Assembly: GCF_014646355.1 (NCBI RefSeq)
Contig: NZ_BMNH01000004.1
Span: 1 to 64,000, forward strand
Source of the DNA: Nonomuraea cavernae
Lineage (GTDB): Bacteria > Actinomycetota > Actinomycetes > Streptosporangiales > Streptosporangiaceae
DNA: 64,000 nt
Direction: 5' to 3'
The notes under the pieces are model-generated. The model searched no databases. It had not been told where the DNA came from and saw nothing but the letters and a program-made list of their open reading frames with translations. Every line of letters begins with the position of its first letter. Positions within the stretch are counted from its first letter, which is position 1. Positions 20,616 to 28,527 of the stretch are shown here, piece after piece. Position numbers and translations under genes: made by a program.

Positions 20616-23123
20616 ATGGCCACCCGTCCGCCGAAAAGCGCAGCGAAGGGGCCGGCGAAGCGGTCGACCTCACCTCGATCGACCCCCGCGAAGCGGGGAG
20701 CCACGTCGTCGGGGCGACCGAGGGCGAAGGGGGCTGCGTCGGCTCGCAAGCCGCCCATGACCCACCAGGACCCGATCAGCTGGGTCTTCACGATGATCGG
20801 CAAGCTGGTCGTCGGCCTGTGGATGCTGCTCGCCAACGGCATCGGCAGCACCGCGCGGGCGCTCGGCAAGAACGCCCGCGAGCTCGACCCGGTCCACCGG
20901 CGCGACGGGGTGGGGCTGGCGGTCCTCGCGGGCGCGATCGTGGTCGCCGCGATGACCTGGCGCACGTCCGAGGGGACAGTGCCCAGCGTGGTCAACGCCG
21001 CCGTGCACGCCGTGTTCGGCTCGCTGGCCTGGGCCCTGCCGCTGCTGCTCGGCCTGCTGGCCTGGCGCTACCTCCGCCATCCCGACCAGAACGCCGACAC
21101 CGGGCGGATGGTGATCGGCTGGAGCGCGCTGCTCGTCGGCGTGCTCGGCGTCATCCACGTGGCCAACGACGTCCCCTACCCGGCGGGCACGGCCAACGAC
21201 GGGATGGAGCGCATCTCGCAGGCGGGCGGCCTCGTCGGCTTCCTCGTCTCGGCGCCGCCGATGAGCATCCTGCCGTCCTGGATCACCATCCCGCTGCTGC
21301 TCATGCTGTCGGGGTTCGGCGTGCTGGTGATCACAGCCACGCCGGTGCACCGGATCCCCGAGCGGCTCGCGGAGCTCCGTCACCTGCTGTTCGACCGGCA
21401 GGCCCCGGCCGAGGAGCGGCAGCAGCCGGGCAGGAAGCGGGCCAAGCCCAAGAAGCCCGCGTCATCCGAGGTCGGCGACCTGATCAAACCGTACGACACG
21501 CCGGTGATCGCCGACCAGGACAAGCGCGGCGACCACTCGCCGGAGATCGTGCCCGGTCTGACCGACGACGAGGAGCCGCCCGCCTCGGCGCGCAGGCAGG
21601 AGCCGCCGCAGCCCACCCCGGCGCCGCGCAAGGTCGAGCAGCTCGTGCTGTCTCCTCAGGCCGGCCCGTACGGCCTGCCCGACCTGCAGCTGCTCAAGCC
21701 AGGCAGCCTGCCCAAGCCGCAGACCAAGGCCAACACCACCGTGGTCAACGCGCTGACCAGTGTGCTGGAGCAGTTCACCATCGACGCGCAGGTGATCGGC
21801 TTCACCCGCGGGCCGACCGTGACCCGCTACGAGATCGAGCTCGGGCCGGCGGTCAAGGTGGAGAAGGTCACGGCTCTCACCAAGAACATCGCGTACGCCG
21901 TCAAGTCCGCGGATGTCCGGATTTTGTCTCCCATCCCCGGCAAGTCGGCCATCGGGGTGGAGATCCCGAACGCCGACAAGGACCTGGTCGCGCTCGGCGA
22001 CGTGCTCCGGGCCCAGGTCGCCCAGGCCGACCACCATCCGATGATCGTCGGCCTCGGCAAGGACGTCGAGGGACGCACCATCGTCGCCAACCTCGCCAAG
22101 ATGCCCCACCTGCTGATCGCGGGCGCCACCGGGGCCGGCAAGTCGGTCTGCGTCAACGGGCTCATCACCTCGATCCTCATGCGGGCCACGCCCGACGAGG
22201 TGCGGATGGTGCTGGTCGACCCCAAGCGCGTCGAGCTGTCGGTCTACGAGGGCATCCCGCACCTCATCACCCCGATCATCACCAACCCCAAGAAGGCCGC
22301 CGAGGCCCTCGAATGGGTGGTGGGCGAGATGGACCGCCGCTACGACGACCTGGCGGCCAGTGGGTTCCGCCATGTCGACGAGTTCAACAAGGCCGTCCGG
22401 GCCGGCAAGCTCCAGCCGCCGCCGGGCAGCGAGCGTGTCTACCAGCCCTACCCCTACCTCCTGGTCATCGTGGACGAGCTGGCCGACCTGATGATGGTCG
22501 CCCCGCGCGACGTCGAGGACTCCATCGTCCGCATCACCCAGCTGGCCCGCGCCGCCGGCATCCACCTGGTCATCGCGACGCAGCGGCCCTCGGTGGACGT
22601 GGTCACCGGCCTCATCAAGGCCAACGTGCCCTCCCGGCTGGCCTTCGCCGTCTCCTCCCTCACCGACTCGCGGGTCATCCTCGACCAGCCCGGCGCCGAC
22701 AAGCTGATCGGCCAGGGCGACGCGTTGTTCCTGCCGATGGGCGCCAGCAAGCCCATCCGCATCCAGAACGCGTTCGTCTCGGAGAAGGAGATCGCCGAGA
22801 TCGTCGCGCACTGCAAGACGCAGATGCAGGCCGAATACCGCGACGACGTCGCCGCCACGCCGGTCAAGCGCGAGATCGACGAGGACATAGGCGACGATCT
22901 CGACCTGGTCATCCAGGCCGCCGAGCTGATCGTGACGACCCAGTTCGGCTCGACCTCGATGCTGCAGCGCAAGCTCCGCGTCGGCTTCGCCAAGGCGGGC
23001 CGGCTGATGGACCTGCTGGAGAGTCGCAACGTGGTCGGCCCGAGCGAGGGGTCGAAGGCCCGCGAAGTGCTGGTGAAACCGGATGATCTGCCGGGTTTGC
23101 TGGCCGACTTGCGTGGCGAATGA
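20616..23123 (+). CDS. ftsK: DNA translocase FtsK/SpoIIIE
   Basis: An 835-residue septal DNA pump. Residues 1-50 are Lys/Arg-rich. Residues 55-245 contain about four to five membrane spans (TMIGKLVVGLWMLLANGIG; ALPLLLGLLAWRYL; ITIPLLLMLSGFGVLVITA). After a charged linker the motor carries Walker A GATGAGKS (503-510), Walker B LLVIVDELADLMM and the C-terminal gamma winged helix (STSMLQRKLRVGFAKAGRLMDLLE) that reads polarity sequences. It moves chromosome ends through closing septa during division or sporulation. A -10-like TACCTT (20603-20608) seven bases before the ATG and no ribosome site suggest a leaderless mRNA. It follows osaB by 50 bp. Confidence 0.96.
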   Translation: MATRPPKSAAKGPAKRSTSPRSTPAKRGATSSGRPRAKGAASARKPPMTHQDPISWVFTMIGKLVVGLWMLLANGIGSTARALGKNARELDPVHRRDGVGLAVLAGAIVVAAMTWRTSEGTVPSVVNAAVHAVFGSLAWALPLLLGLLAWRYLRHPDQNADTGRMVIGWSALLVGVLGVIHVANDVPYPAGTANDGMERISQAGGLVGFLVSAPPMSILPSWITIPLLLMLSGFGVLVITATPVHRIPERLAELRHLLFDRQAPAEERQQPGRKRAKPKKPASSEVGDLIKPYDTPVIADQDKRGDHSPEIVPGLTDDEEPPASARRQEPPQPTPAPRKVEQLVLSPQAGPYGLPDLQLLKPGSLPKPQTKANTTVVNALTSVLEQFTIDAQVIGFTRGPTVTRYEIELGPAVKVEKVTALTKNIAYAVKSADVRILSPIPGKSAIGVEIPNADKDLVALGDVLRAQVAQADHHPMIVGLGKDVEGRTIVANLAKMPHLLIAGATGAGKSVCVNGLITSILMRATPDEVRMVLVDPKRVELSVYEGIPHLITPIITNPKKAAEALEWVVGEMDRRYDDLAASGFRHVDEFNKAVRAGKLQPPPGSERVYQPYPYLLVIVDELADLMMVAPRDVEDSIVRITQLARAAGIHLVIATQRPSVDVVTGLIKANVPSRLAFAVSSLTDSRVILDQPGADKLIGQGDALFLPMGASKPIRIQNAFVSEKEIAEIVAHCKTQMQAEYRDDVAATPVKREIDEDIGDDLDLVIQAAELIVTTQFGSTSMLQRKLRVGFAKAGRLMDLLESRNVVGPSEGSKAREVLVKPDDLPGLLADLRGE

Positions 23124-23201
23124 CCCCGATGCGACCCTGCCCGGCGATGACTGATTGAATGTGAACGACTACGCATCGTCGGGGGCGGGGAGGCGTGCGC
23201 C

Positions 23202-23969
23202 GTGGAGGAGCAGAGCATAGGGGCCATACTGGCGGCTGCCAGGCGGTCGGCGGGCTTGACGGTCGCGCAGTTGAGCGCGACCACCCGCATCCGCGAGGCC
23301 ATCATCTACGCGATCGAGCGAGACGACTACGCCCAGTGCGGGGGCGACTTCTACGAGCGCGGGCATGTCAAGGTGCTCGCGCGGGCGGTCGGGCTCGATC
23401 CCGACACCCTGGTCCATCTCTACGACGAGCAACACGGCGGCGCGCCGGTGCCGGTGCGGGCCGCGGCGGTGTTCCAGACCGACCGCAAGCTCCGCATCCG
23501 TGAGCGACGGGCCCCCAACTGGTCGATGGCGCTGGGCGTCGCGCTGGCCATCGTGGTGGTGTTCGGCGTGGTCAGGGTCATGGGGGGCGCCACCGAGCAG
23601 GGCCGGTCCGTCGGGGTGCAGCCGATGTCGGCGTCGCCCAGCGTGCCGCCCAACTCTCCGATCACCGAGGAGCCGCGCGGGTCCGCGCTGTCCGCCGGCC
23701 GGGGGAGCGACAACGAGGTGGTGGTCAGGGTCAAGGCCGAGCGCCCCGCGTTCCTCAATGTCCGCGACTCCAGCGGTCGCAAGCTGTTCTCCGGCACGCT
23801 GGAGGCGGGCAAGAGCTCCACGTGGCGGGCCGCGTCCCGGGTGAGCCTGCTGATCGGCGACGCAGGTGCGGTGGCCCTCCAGGTCAACGGCCAGGATCTG
23901 GGCCATCCGGGGCATAGCGGCGAGATCGTGCGCCGTTCTTTCGGGCCTCCCGCGGCACCTCGGCGGTAG
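23202..23969 (+). CDS. RodZ-like membrane protein: XRE-type HTH, one TM span, DUF4115 domain
   Basis: A 255-residue bitopic protein starting at GTG after a purine run (GGGGAGG). Residues 5-75 are the RodZ-type HTH (IGAILAAARRSAGLTVAQLSATTRIREAII). Residues 107-126 are the single membrane span (MALGVALAIVVVFGVVRVMG). A Ser/Pro-rich linker and a C-terminal DUF4115 beta domain follow (VVRVKAERPAFLNVRDSSG...LQVNGQDLG). RodZ links MreB to the cell wall machinery in rods; in actinomycetes the role is less clear and may be regulatory or morphogenetic. The position between ftsK and rimO is conserved in relatives as far as I recall. Confidence 0.85.
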   Translation: MEEQSIGAILAAARRSAGLTVAQLSATTRIREAIIYAIERDDYAQCGGDFYERGHVKVLARAVGLDPDTLVHLYDEQHGGAPVPVRAAAVFQTDRKLRIRERRAPNWSMALGVALAIVVVFGVVRVMGGATEQGRSVGVQPMSASPSVPPNSPITEEPRGSALSAGRGSDNEVVVRVKAERPAFLNVRDSSGRKLFSGTLEAGKSSTWRAASRVSLLIGDAGAVALQVNGQDLGHPGHSGEIVRRSFGPPAAPRR

Positions 23970-24014
23970 CCCGTGCATCGGGGGTGTCCAACTCCCGATA
24001 CCGTAGGGTTCACC

Positions 24015-25424
24015 ATGTCATCCCGCCGAACCGCATCGCTGATAACCCTGGGTTGCGCCCGCAACGAGGTCGACTCCGAGGAGCTCGCCGCGCGTCTGGA
24101 GGCTGCCGGTTGGCAGCTGGGCGACGACGACCCCGATGTCGTCGTCGTCAACACGTGCGGCTTCATCGACTCGGCGAAGAAGGACTCGATCGACACGCTG
24201 CTCGCCGCCGCCGACTCCGGAGCCAAGGTGGTGGCCGCGGGCTGCATGGCCGAGCGCTACGGCAACGAGCTGGCCGAGGCGCTGCCCGAAGCCAGCGCGG
24301 TCATCTCCTTCGACGACTACTCCGAGATCGGCGGCCGTCTCGACGACGTCCTCGCGGGCCGGCCGCTCAAGCCCCACACGCCGCGCGACCGCCGCACGTT
24401 GCTCCCCATCTCGCCGGTCGAACGAGCCGGCGCGTCGAGGGCCGGCATCCCCGGCCACGGTGACCTGCCCGAGGGGGTGGCGCCGGCCAGCGGCCCCCGC
24501 GTCCTGCGCAAGCGGCTCGACGAGAGCCCGGTGGCCTCGCTCAAGCTCGCCTCCGGCTGCGACCGGCGCTGCACGTTCTGCGCCATCCCCGCCTTCCGGG
24601 GCGCCTACGTCTCACGCGACCCGGACGAGCTGGTGGCCGAGGCCGACTGGCTGGCCCACCGCGGTGTCCGCGAGCTCGTCCTGGTCAGCGAGAATTCCAC
24701 CTCCTACGGCAAGGACCTCGGTGATCTGAGGGCGCTGGAGCGGCTGCTGCCCCGGATGGCCGCCGTCGAGGGCATCGACCGAGTCCGCGCGAGCTATCTC
24801 CAGCCCGCCGAGCTGCGGCCGGGGCTGATCGACATGATCGCCGGCACCGAGGGCGTCGCCGCCTATTTCGACCTGTCCTTCCAGCACGCCAGCGGCCCGG
24901 TGCTACGCCGGATGCGCCGTTTCGGCGACCCCGAGCGCTTCCTCGACCTGCTGGAGACGATCCGCGAGCGAGCTCCCGAGGCGGGGGTCCGCTCCAACTT
25001 CATCGTGGGCTTCCCCGGCGAGACCGAGGAGGAGTTCGGCGAGCTGGTCGGCTTCCTGGAGCAGGCCAGGCTCGACGTGATCGGCGTCTTCGGCTACTCC
25101 GACGAGGACGGCACCGAGGCGGCGGGCTTCGACGGCAAGCTCGGCCAGGAGGTCATCGACGAGCGGGTGCGCGTGCTGACCGAGTTGGCCGAGGAGCTGA
25201 CCTCGCAGCGCGCCGAGGAGCGCATCGGCACCGAGGTGGACGTGCTCATCGACGACGACCTGGGCGACGGCGGCTACGAGGGCCGGGCGGCGCATCAGGG
25301 GCCCGAGGTCGACGGCTCCGTCACGGTTCAGGGCATCGGCCTGGTCCGGGGCCAGATCGTGCGCGCCGTCGTGGTCGACGCCGAGGGGGTTGACCTGATC
25401 GCGCGCATCAAGGCCGGTCCATGA
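24015..25424 (+). CDS. rimO: Ribosomal protein uS12 methylthiotransferase RimO
   Basis: A 469-residue radical-SAM enzyme that adds a methylthio group to the beta-carbon of a conserved Asp in ribosomal protein S12. Domains in order: UPF0004 with [22 protein letters not shown] and [10 protein letters not shown] (three Cys for the auxiliary cluster); the radical-SAM core with CDRRCTFC (Cys182, 186, 189); and a C-terminal TRAM domain. It carries a Pro/Arg-rich insert before the core (about residues 120-165). The ATG at 24015 is preferred over GTG 23973 because TAGGGT (24004-24009) ends five bases before it, a leaderless arrangement. The stop overlaps pgsA (ATGA). Confidence 0.95.
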   Translation: MSSRRTASLITLGCARNEVDSEELAARLEAAGWQLGDDDPDVVVVNTCGFIDSAKKDSIDTLLAAADSGAKVVAAGCMAERYGNELAEALPEASAVISFDDYSEIGGRLDDVLAGRPLKPHTPRDRRTLLPISPVERAGASRAGIPGHGDLPEGVAPASGPRVLRKRLDESPVASLKLASGCDRRCTFCAIPAFRGAYVSRDPDELVAEADWLAHRGVRELVLVSENSTSYGKDLGDLRALERLLPRMAAVEGIDRVRASYLQPAELRPGLIDMIAGTEGVAAYFDLSFQHASGPVLRRMRRFGDPERFLDLLETIRERAPEAGVRSNFIVGFPGETEEEFGELVGFLEQARLDVIGVFGYSDEDGTEAAGFDGKLGQEVIDERVRVLTELAEELTSQRAEERIGTEVDVLIDDDLGDGGYEGRAAHQGPEVDGSVTVQGIGLVRGQIVRAVVVDAEGVDLIARIKAGP

Positions 25425-25993
25425 CCAGGGACGAGCGCCGCGTGGTGAGCCCGTGGAACATCGCCAACGTGCTCACGGTCCTCCGGTTGGTGCTCGTCCC
25501 GTTCTTCGTCATCTGCCTCTTCCTGCCGGGCATGGGCTGGCGTCTGGGCGCGCTGGCGGTGTTCGCGGTGGCCTCGATCACCGATCATCTCGACGGTGAG
25601 CTGGCCAGGCGCTACGGGCTGATCACCGACTTCGGCAAGATCGCGGACCCGATCGCCGACAAGGCGCTCACGGGCGCGGCGCTGGTGAGCCTGTCGGTCC
25701 TGGGCGAGTTGCCGTGGTGGGTCACGCTCGTCATCCTGGGCCGGGAGCTGGGCATCACGCTGCTGCGGCTGGTGCTGATCCGGCACGCCGTCATCCCGGC
25801 CAGCTATGGCGGCAAGGTCAAGACCGTGCTGCAGATCGGCGCGATCGTCCTCTACATCCTGCCCTGGGGGCCCGACCCCGTCCGCTGGGTGGTGATGGGC
25901 GCCGCGCTGGTCGTGACCGTGGCCACGGGCGTCGACTACCTCGTACGGGCCGTCAAACTCCGCCAGGTGGCCCGACGCGCACGCGGGGAGTGA
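25421..25993 (+). CDS. pgsA: CDP-diacylglycerol-glycerol-3-phosphate 3-phosphatidyltransferase
   Basis: A 190-residue integral membrane enzyme making phosphatidylglycerophosphate from CDP-diacylglycerol and glycerol-3-phosphate, the first step to phosphatidylglycerol and cardiolipin. The CDP-alcohol phosphotransferase signature DxxDGxxAR-x8-GxxxDxxxD is complete ([14 protein letters not shown], then [12 protein letters not shown]). About five to six membrane spans are visible. Its ATG overlaps the rimO stop by 4 bases, so the two are translationally coupled; cinA follows two bases after its stop. Confidence 0.94.
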   Translation: MTRDERRVVSPWNIANVLTVLRLVLVPFFVICLFLPGMGWRLGALAVFAVASITDHLDGELARRYGLITDFGKIADPIADKALTGAALVSLSVLGELPWWVTLVILGRELGITLLRLVLIRHAVIPASYGGKVKTVLQIGAIVLYILPWGPDPVRWVVMGAALVVTVATGVDYLVRAVKLRQVARRARGE

Positions 25994-25995
25994 CC

Positions 25996-26487
25996 ATGTC
26001 CGGCGTGGCCGAGGTGCTGTCCCTGCTGGTGGATCGGGCGGCCACGGTGGCCGTGGCCGAGTCGCTGACCGGCGGGCTCATCGGGGCCGCGTTCACCTCG
26101 GTCTCGGGGTCCTCCAAGGCGTTCAGAGGCGGGGTGATCTCCTACGCCACCGATCTGAAGCACACGTTGCTGGCCGTGCCCGAAGATCTACTCAATCGGG
26201 AGGGGGCCGTGCATCCGGAGGTCGCGGAGGCGATGGCGCTGGGTGTGGCCAGGGTGTGCGGCGCGACCTACGGCCTGGCCGTGACGGGAGTGGCGGGGCC
26301 GGAGCCGCAGGACGGCCGCCCGGTCGGCACGGTTTTCGTCGCGGTCAGCGGGCCCGGCGGCAGATTCTGGCGACGAGAACTGAGTCTGAGAGGGTCACGC
26401 GAACGTATCAGGGTAAAGACGGTGGACGAGGCTGTAGATCTCCTAGCAAGTGTGCTGAAGGCGAACAAGGGGGAACATTCCGGATGA
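25996..26487 (+). CDS. cinA: CinA-family nicotinamide-nucleotide amidase (PncC type)
   Basis: A 163-residue protein consisting only of the CinA C-terminal amidase domain, with the conserved [23 protein letters not shown] and the catalytic-region [20 protein letters not shown]. This domain deamidates nicotinamide mononucleotide to nicotinate mononucleotide in NAD salvage. The N-terminal molybdopterin-like domain of full CinA is absent, as in many actinobacteria. The ATG lies two bases after the pgsA stop, and GGGGAG within pgsA serves as ribosome site. It is the third gene of a rimO-pgsA-cinA operon that precedes clgR. Confidence 0.92.
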   Translation: MSGVAEVLSLLVDRAATVAVAESLTGGLIGAAFTSVSGSSKAFRGGVISYATDLKHTLLAVPEDLLNREGAVHPEVAEAMALGVARVCGATYGLAVTGVAGPEPQDGRPVGTVFVAVSGPGGRFWRRELSLRGSRERIRVKTVDEAVDLLASVLKANKGEHSG

Positions 26488-26505
26488 TTACCGTGTTACG
26501 TCCCG

Positions 26506-26557
26506 AGCGAACATGCCAACCACGGTCTCACGCGCTGTCCGTGGATACGGGTACGGT
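26506..26557 (+). promoter_or_regulatory. Candidate clgR promoter region with a ClgR-like half-site
   Basis: AGCGAAC (26506-26512) equals the conserved half of the actinobacterial ClgR box as I recall it; the other half is degenerate. A -10-like TACGGT (26552-26557) follows. A GTG in frame with clgR lies exactly six bases after it (26564). Autoregulation is plausible but unproven. No other gene is evident between 26488 and 26773. Confidence 0.35.
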
Positions 26558-26773
26558 GGAGCTGTGAGTGAGGTCCGTGAGCCAACTGCAAGCACCGAGC
26601 GCCCGGCAGGCGGGCCTGATGAGTCACGCAAAGAGCCACGCGCGGCGAGCCAGGGGCGGCAACGCCCGATGATGACGGCGAGGAGTATGTACGAAGCGAA
26701 GAAGAAGGATGTGCGGCACGATCCGATCGCGCGGGGCGTGGTGAAGACATCCGCGCCGGGGAGGGAGCGACAG

Positions 26774-27130
26774 ATGATTTTGCTGCGTCAGCTGCTCGGC
26801 GACGTGTTGAGGCGGCTGAGGGTGCGACAGGGACGCACTCTCCGCGAGGTGTCCACGCTGGCTCGTGTCTCGCTCGGCTACCTGTCAGAGGTGGAGCGCG
26901 GCCAGAAAGAGGCGTCCTCCGAGCTGCTCGCGTCCATCTGTGGTGCTCTCGGGGTGCCGCTGTCGCAGGTGCTTCGTGAGGTTTCCGACCAGTTCGCGCT
27001 GGCCGAGCTTCAGGCTGCCCCTGTGCTCGCCGACGCGCCCGAGCACGAGCGGATCCCGCTTGCCGAGTCGGTCCCCGGATCGATCTCCGATTCCGTGTTC
27101 CCCGAAGTCAAGGACATGGTGGCCGCCTAG
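26774..27130 (+). CDS. clgR: XRE-family regulator ClgR
   Basis: A 118-residue regulator. Residues 6-62 are the ClgR-type HTH ([55 protein letters not shown]). ClgR activates clpP, clpC and related protease genes in actinobacteria and sits downstream of pgsA-cinA in relatives, as here. The protein ends in MVAA; a hydrophobic Ala-Ala C-terminus fits its known turnover by ClpP. GAGGGA (26761-26766) seven bases before the ATG supports this start. However, the frame stays open upstream to a possible leaderless GTG at 26564, which would add 70 residues. The stop codon overlaps that of the convergent nei2. Confidence 0.88.
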   Translation: MILLRQLLGDVLRRLRVRQGRTLREVSTLARVSLGYLSEVERGQKEASSELLASICGALGVPLSQVLREVSDQFALAELQAAPVLADAPEHERIPLAESVPGSISDSVFPEVKDMVAA

Positions 27131-27906
27131 CGCGGCTGGCAGTTGTCACACCACAGGATCAGACGTTCCTGTGACCGTGTTCCCATCTCCCCGCGACTGA
27201 TGCGGGTGCCGCATCGGCGGCAGGGGCGGCCGAACCTGCCGTAAACCCACGTCTGGTCGGTCGGGCGGCGATCGCCCGTGGTGACTGTCCCTCCGTGTGC
27301 CTTGTTGGCGTCCAGCAGCCGGTGCGCCAGCGTGACCACTCCCTCCAGGTCGTCGATCTCTCTCACCTTTCGCCACGGCCAGATGCCGCGCAGGAACAAC
27401 GTCTCGGCACGGTAGATCGTGCCGATGCCGGCCAGGTTGCGCTGGTCGAGCAACGCCTCACCGATCGTCCTGTCGGGGTCGCCGCGCAGCCTCCGTACGG
27501 CCTCGGCGGGGTCCCAGTCGTCGCCGAGCAGATCGGGCCCCAGATGGCCCACCACCCGTGCCTCCTGCGCGGTCTTCAGCAGATCGACCACGCCCAGCCT
27601 GATCCCCACGGCCTGCCACTGTTCGTTGGCCAGCACGAGGCGCACCACGTCACCCGGAGCGGGGCGGCGTCCGGCCGGCATGACCCGCCAGCTCCCGTCC
27701 ATCCTCAGGTGGGTGTGCACGGTCAGCCCGCCCTCGACCCGGGTGAGCAGGTGCTTGCCCCGCGAGACGGTCGTCAGCACCCTCCGCCCGCTCAGGTCGG
27801 CGGTGGCGTGCCGGGGGACCCGAAAGTCGGACCGGGTGAGCACCCGCCCGTCGAGGGCCTGCCGCAGCCGCGCGGCGGTGCGGTAGACGGCGTCTCCTTC
27901 GGGCAT
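27127..27906 (-). CDS. nei2: Fpg/Nei-family DNA glycosylase / AP lyase (Nei2-like endonuclease VIII)
   Basis: A 259-residue base-excision-repair enzyme. The mature N-terminus is PEGD (catalytic Pro2 and Glu3 of the family). The helix-two-turn-helix region includes [17 protein letters not shown], and a C-terminal zinc finger carries four Cys (CRRC and CDNC). It removes oxidised pyrimidines and cleaves the abasic site. The minus-strand TAGACT (27913-27918) stands six bases before the ATG, indicating a leaderless transcript. Its stop overlaps that of clgR. The Nei2 assignment over Fpg rests on the EGD start and actinobacterial context. Confidence 0.88.
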   Translation of the reverse strand: MPEGDAVYRTAARLRQALDGRVLTRSDFRVPRHATADLSGRRVLTTVSRGKHLLTRVEGGLTVHTHLRMDGSWRVMPAGRRPAPGDVVRLVLANEQWQAVGIRLGVVDLLKTAQEARVVGHLGPDLLGDDWDPAEAVRRLRGDPDRTIGEALLDQRNLAGIGTIYRAETLFLRGIWPWRKVREIDDLEGVVTLAHRLLDANKAHGGTVTTGDRRPTDQTWVYGRFGRPCRRCGTRISRGEMGTRSQERLILWCDNCQPR

Positions 27907-27966
27907 GCGCCCAGTCTAAGAACCCGCCGGAATCGCCTCGCCGCCTCCCTGGCGCCCCGCGCGGTC

Positions 27967-28062
27967 GCGCTCTGCGCGCCGGGCCGGCTCGCGCTCTGTA
28001 CGCCGGGCCGGCTCGCGCTCTGTGCCCAGGGAGGCTCGCCGCTCTGTGCGCCGGGTGGTTCG
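27967..28062. repeat. Degenerate 24-bp tandem repeat, four units
   Basis: Four units of about 24 bp share the pattern GCGCTCTGNGCGCCGGGCCG followed by GCTC. Units 1 (27967-27990) and 2 (27991-28014) differ at two positions; units 3 and 4 are more decayed. The array fills most of the gap between nei2 and the Rrf2 gene. Confidence 0.75.
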
Positions 28063-28069
28063 GGCGCTG

Positions 28070-28519
28070 TCAGTCCCAGGCGGCGGGGTCGGCGGCGAGC
28101 TGGCGGACCCGCTCGGGGAGGGCGCCGCCGGCCACCTGCTCCAGCGTGACCTCCTCCAGGATCGACCGCTCGGTGGCGCGCAGCGCGATCCACACCTGTT
28201 GCAGCGACTCGGCCGGGCCCCGGTAGCCGACATGCTCGGGACGCTCGCCGCGGACGTTGGCCAGCGGCCCGTCGACCGCCCTGATCACGTCGGCGAGCGA
28301 GATCTCCGCAGCCGGCCTGGCCAGCACGTAACCCCCCTCGGGCCCTCGCTGGCCACGCACCAGACCGGCACGGCGCATCTGGAGCAGGATGTTCTCCAGG
28401 TATTTGGGCGGCATGTCCTGCTCTTTGGCGAGCTCGCCCACCGTGGTCGGGCCGGCCCCGGCGGCGGCGAGTTCGGCGGCGGCACGGAGGGCGTAGTCGA
28501 CCCGAGCGGAAAGGCGCAT
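28070..28519 (-). CDS. Rrf2-family transcriptional regulator without cysteines
   Basis: A 149-residue winged-helix regulator with the family N-terminus MRLSARVDYALRAAAELA, recognition region LAKEQDMPPKYLENILLQMRRAGLV and wing GPEGGYVLARPA. Iron-sulfur members such as IscR, NsrR or RsrR carry three Cys in the C-terminal half. This protein has none, so it should not hold a cluster and is closer to CymR-type members. It lies 8 bp downstream of the EEP-domain gene on the same strand and may be co-transcribed with it. The target is unknown. Confidence 0.87.
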   Translation of the reverse strand: MRLSARVDYALRAAAELAAAGAGPTTVGELAKEQDMPPKYLENILLQMRRAGLVRGQRGPEGGYVLARPAAEISLADVIRAVDGPLANVRGERPEHVGYRGPAESLQQVWIALRATERSILEEVTLEQVAGGALPERVRQLAADPAAWD

Positions 28520-28527
28520 GTTGTCGA

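Noticed and set aside
20579-23086. Second plus-strand frame overlapping ftsK
   Set aside because: Arg/Gly/Ala-rich out-of-frame shadow; ftsK carries all motifs.
26256-26567. Plus-strand 103-codon frame across the cinA end
   Set aside because: Overlaps cinA out of frame and lacks a ribosome site or conservation signal.
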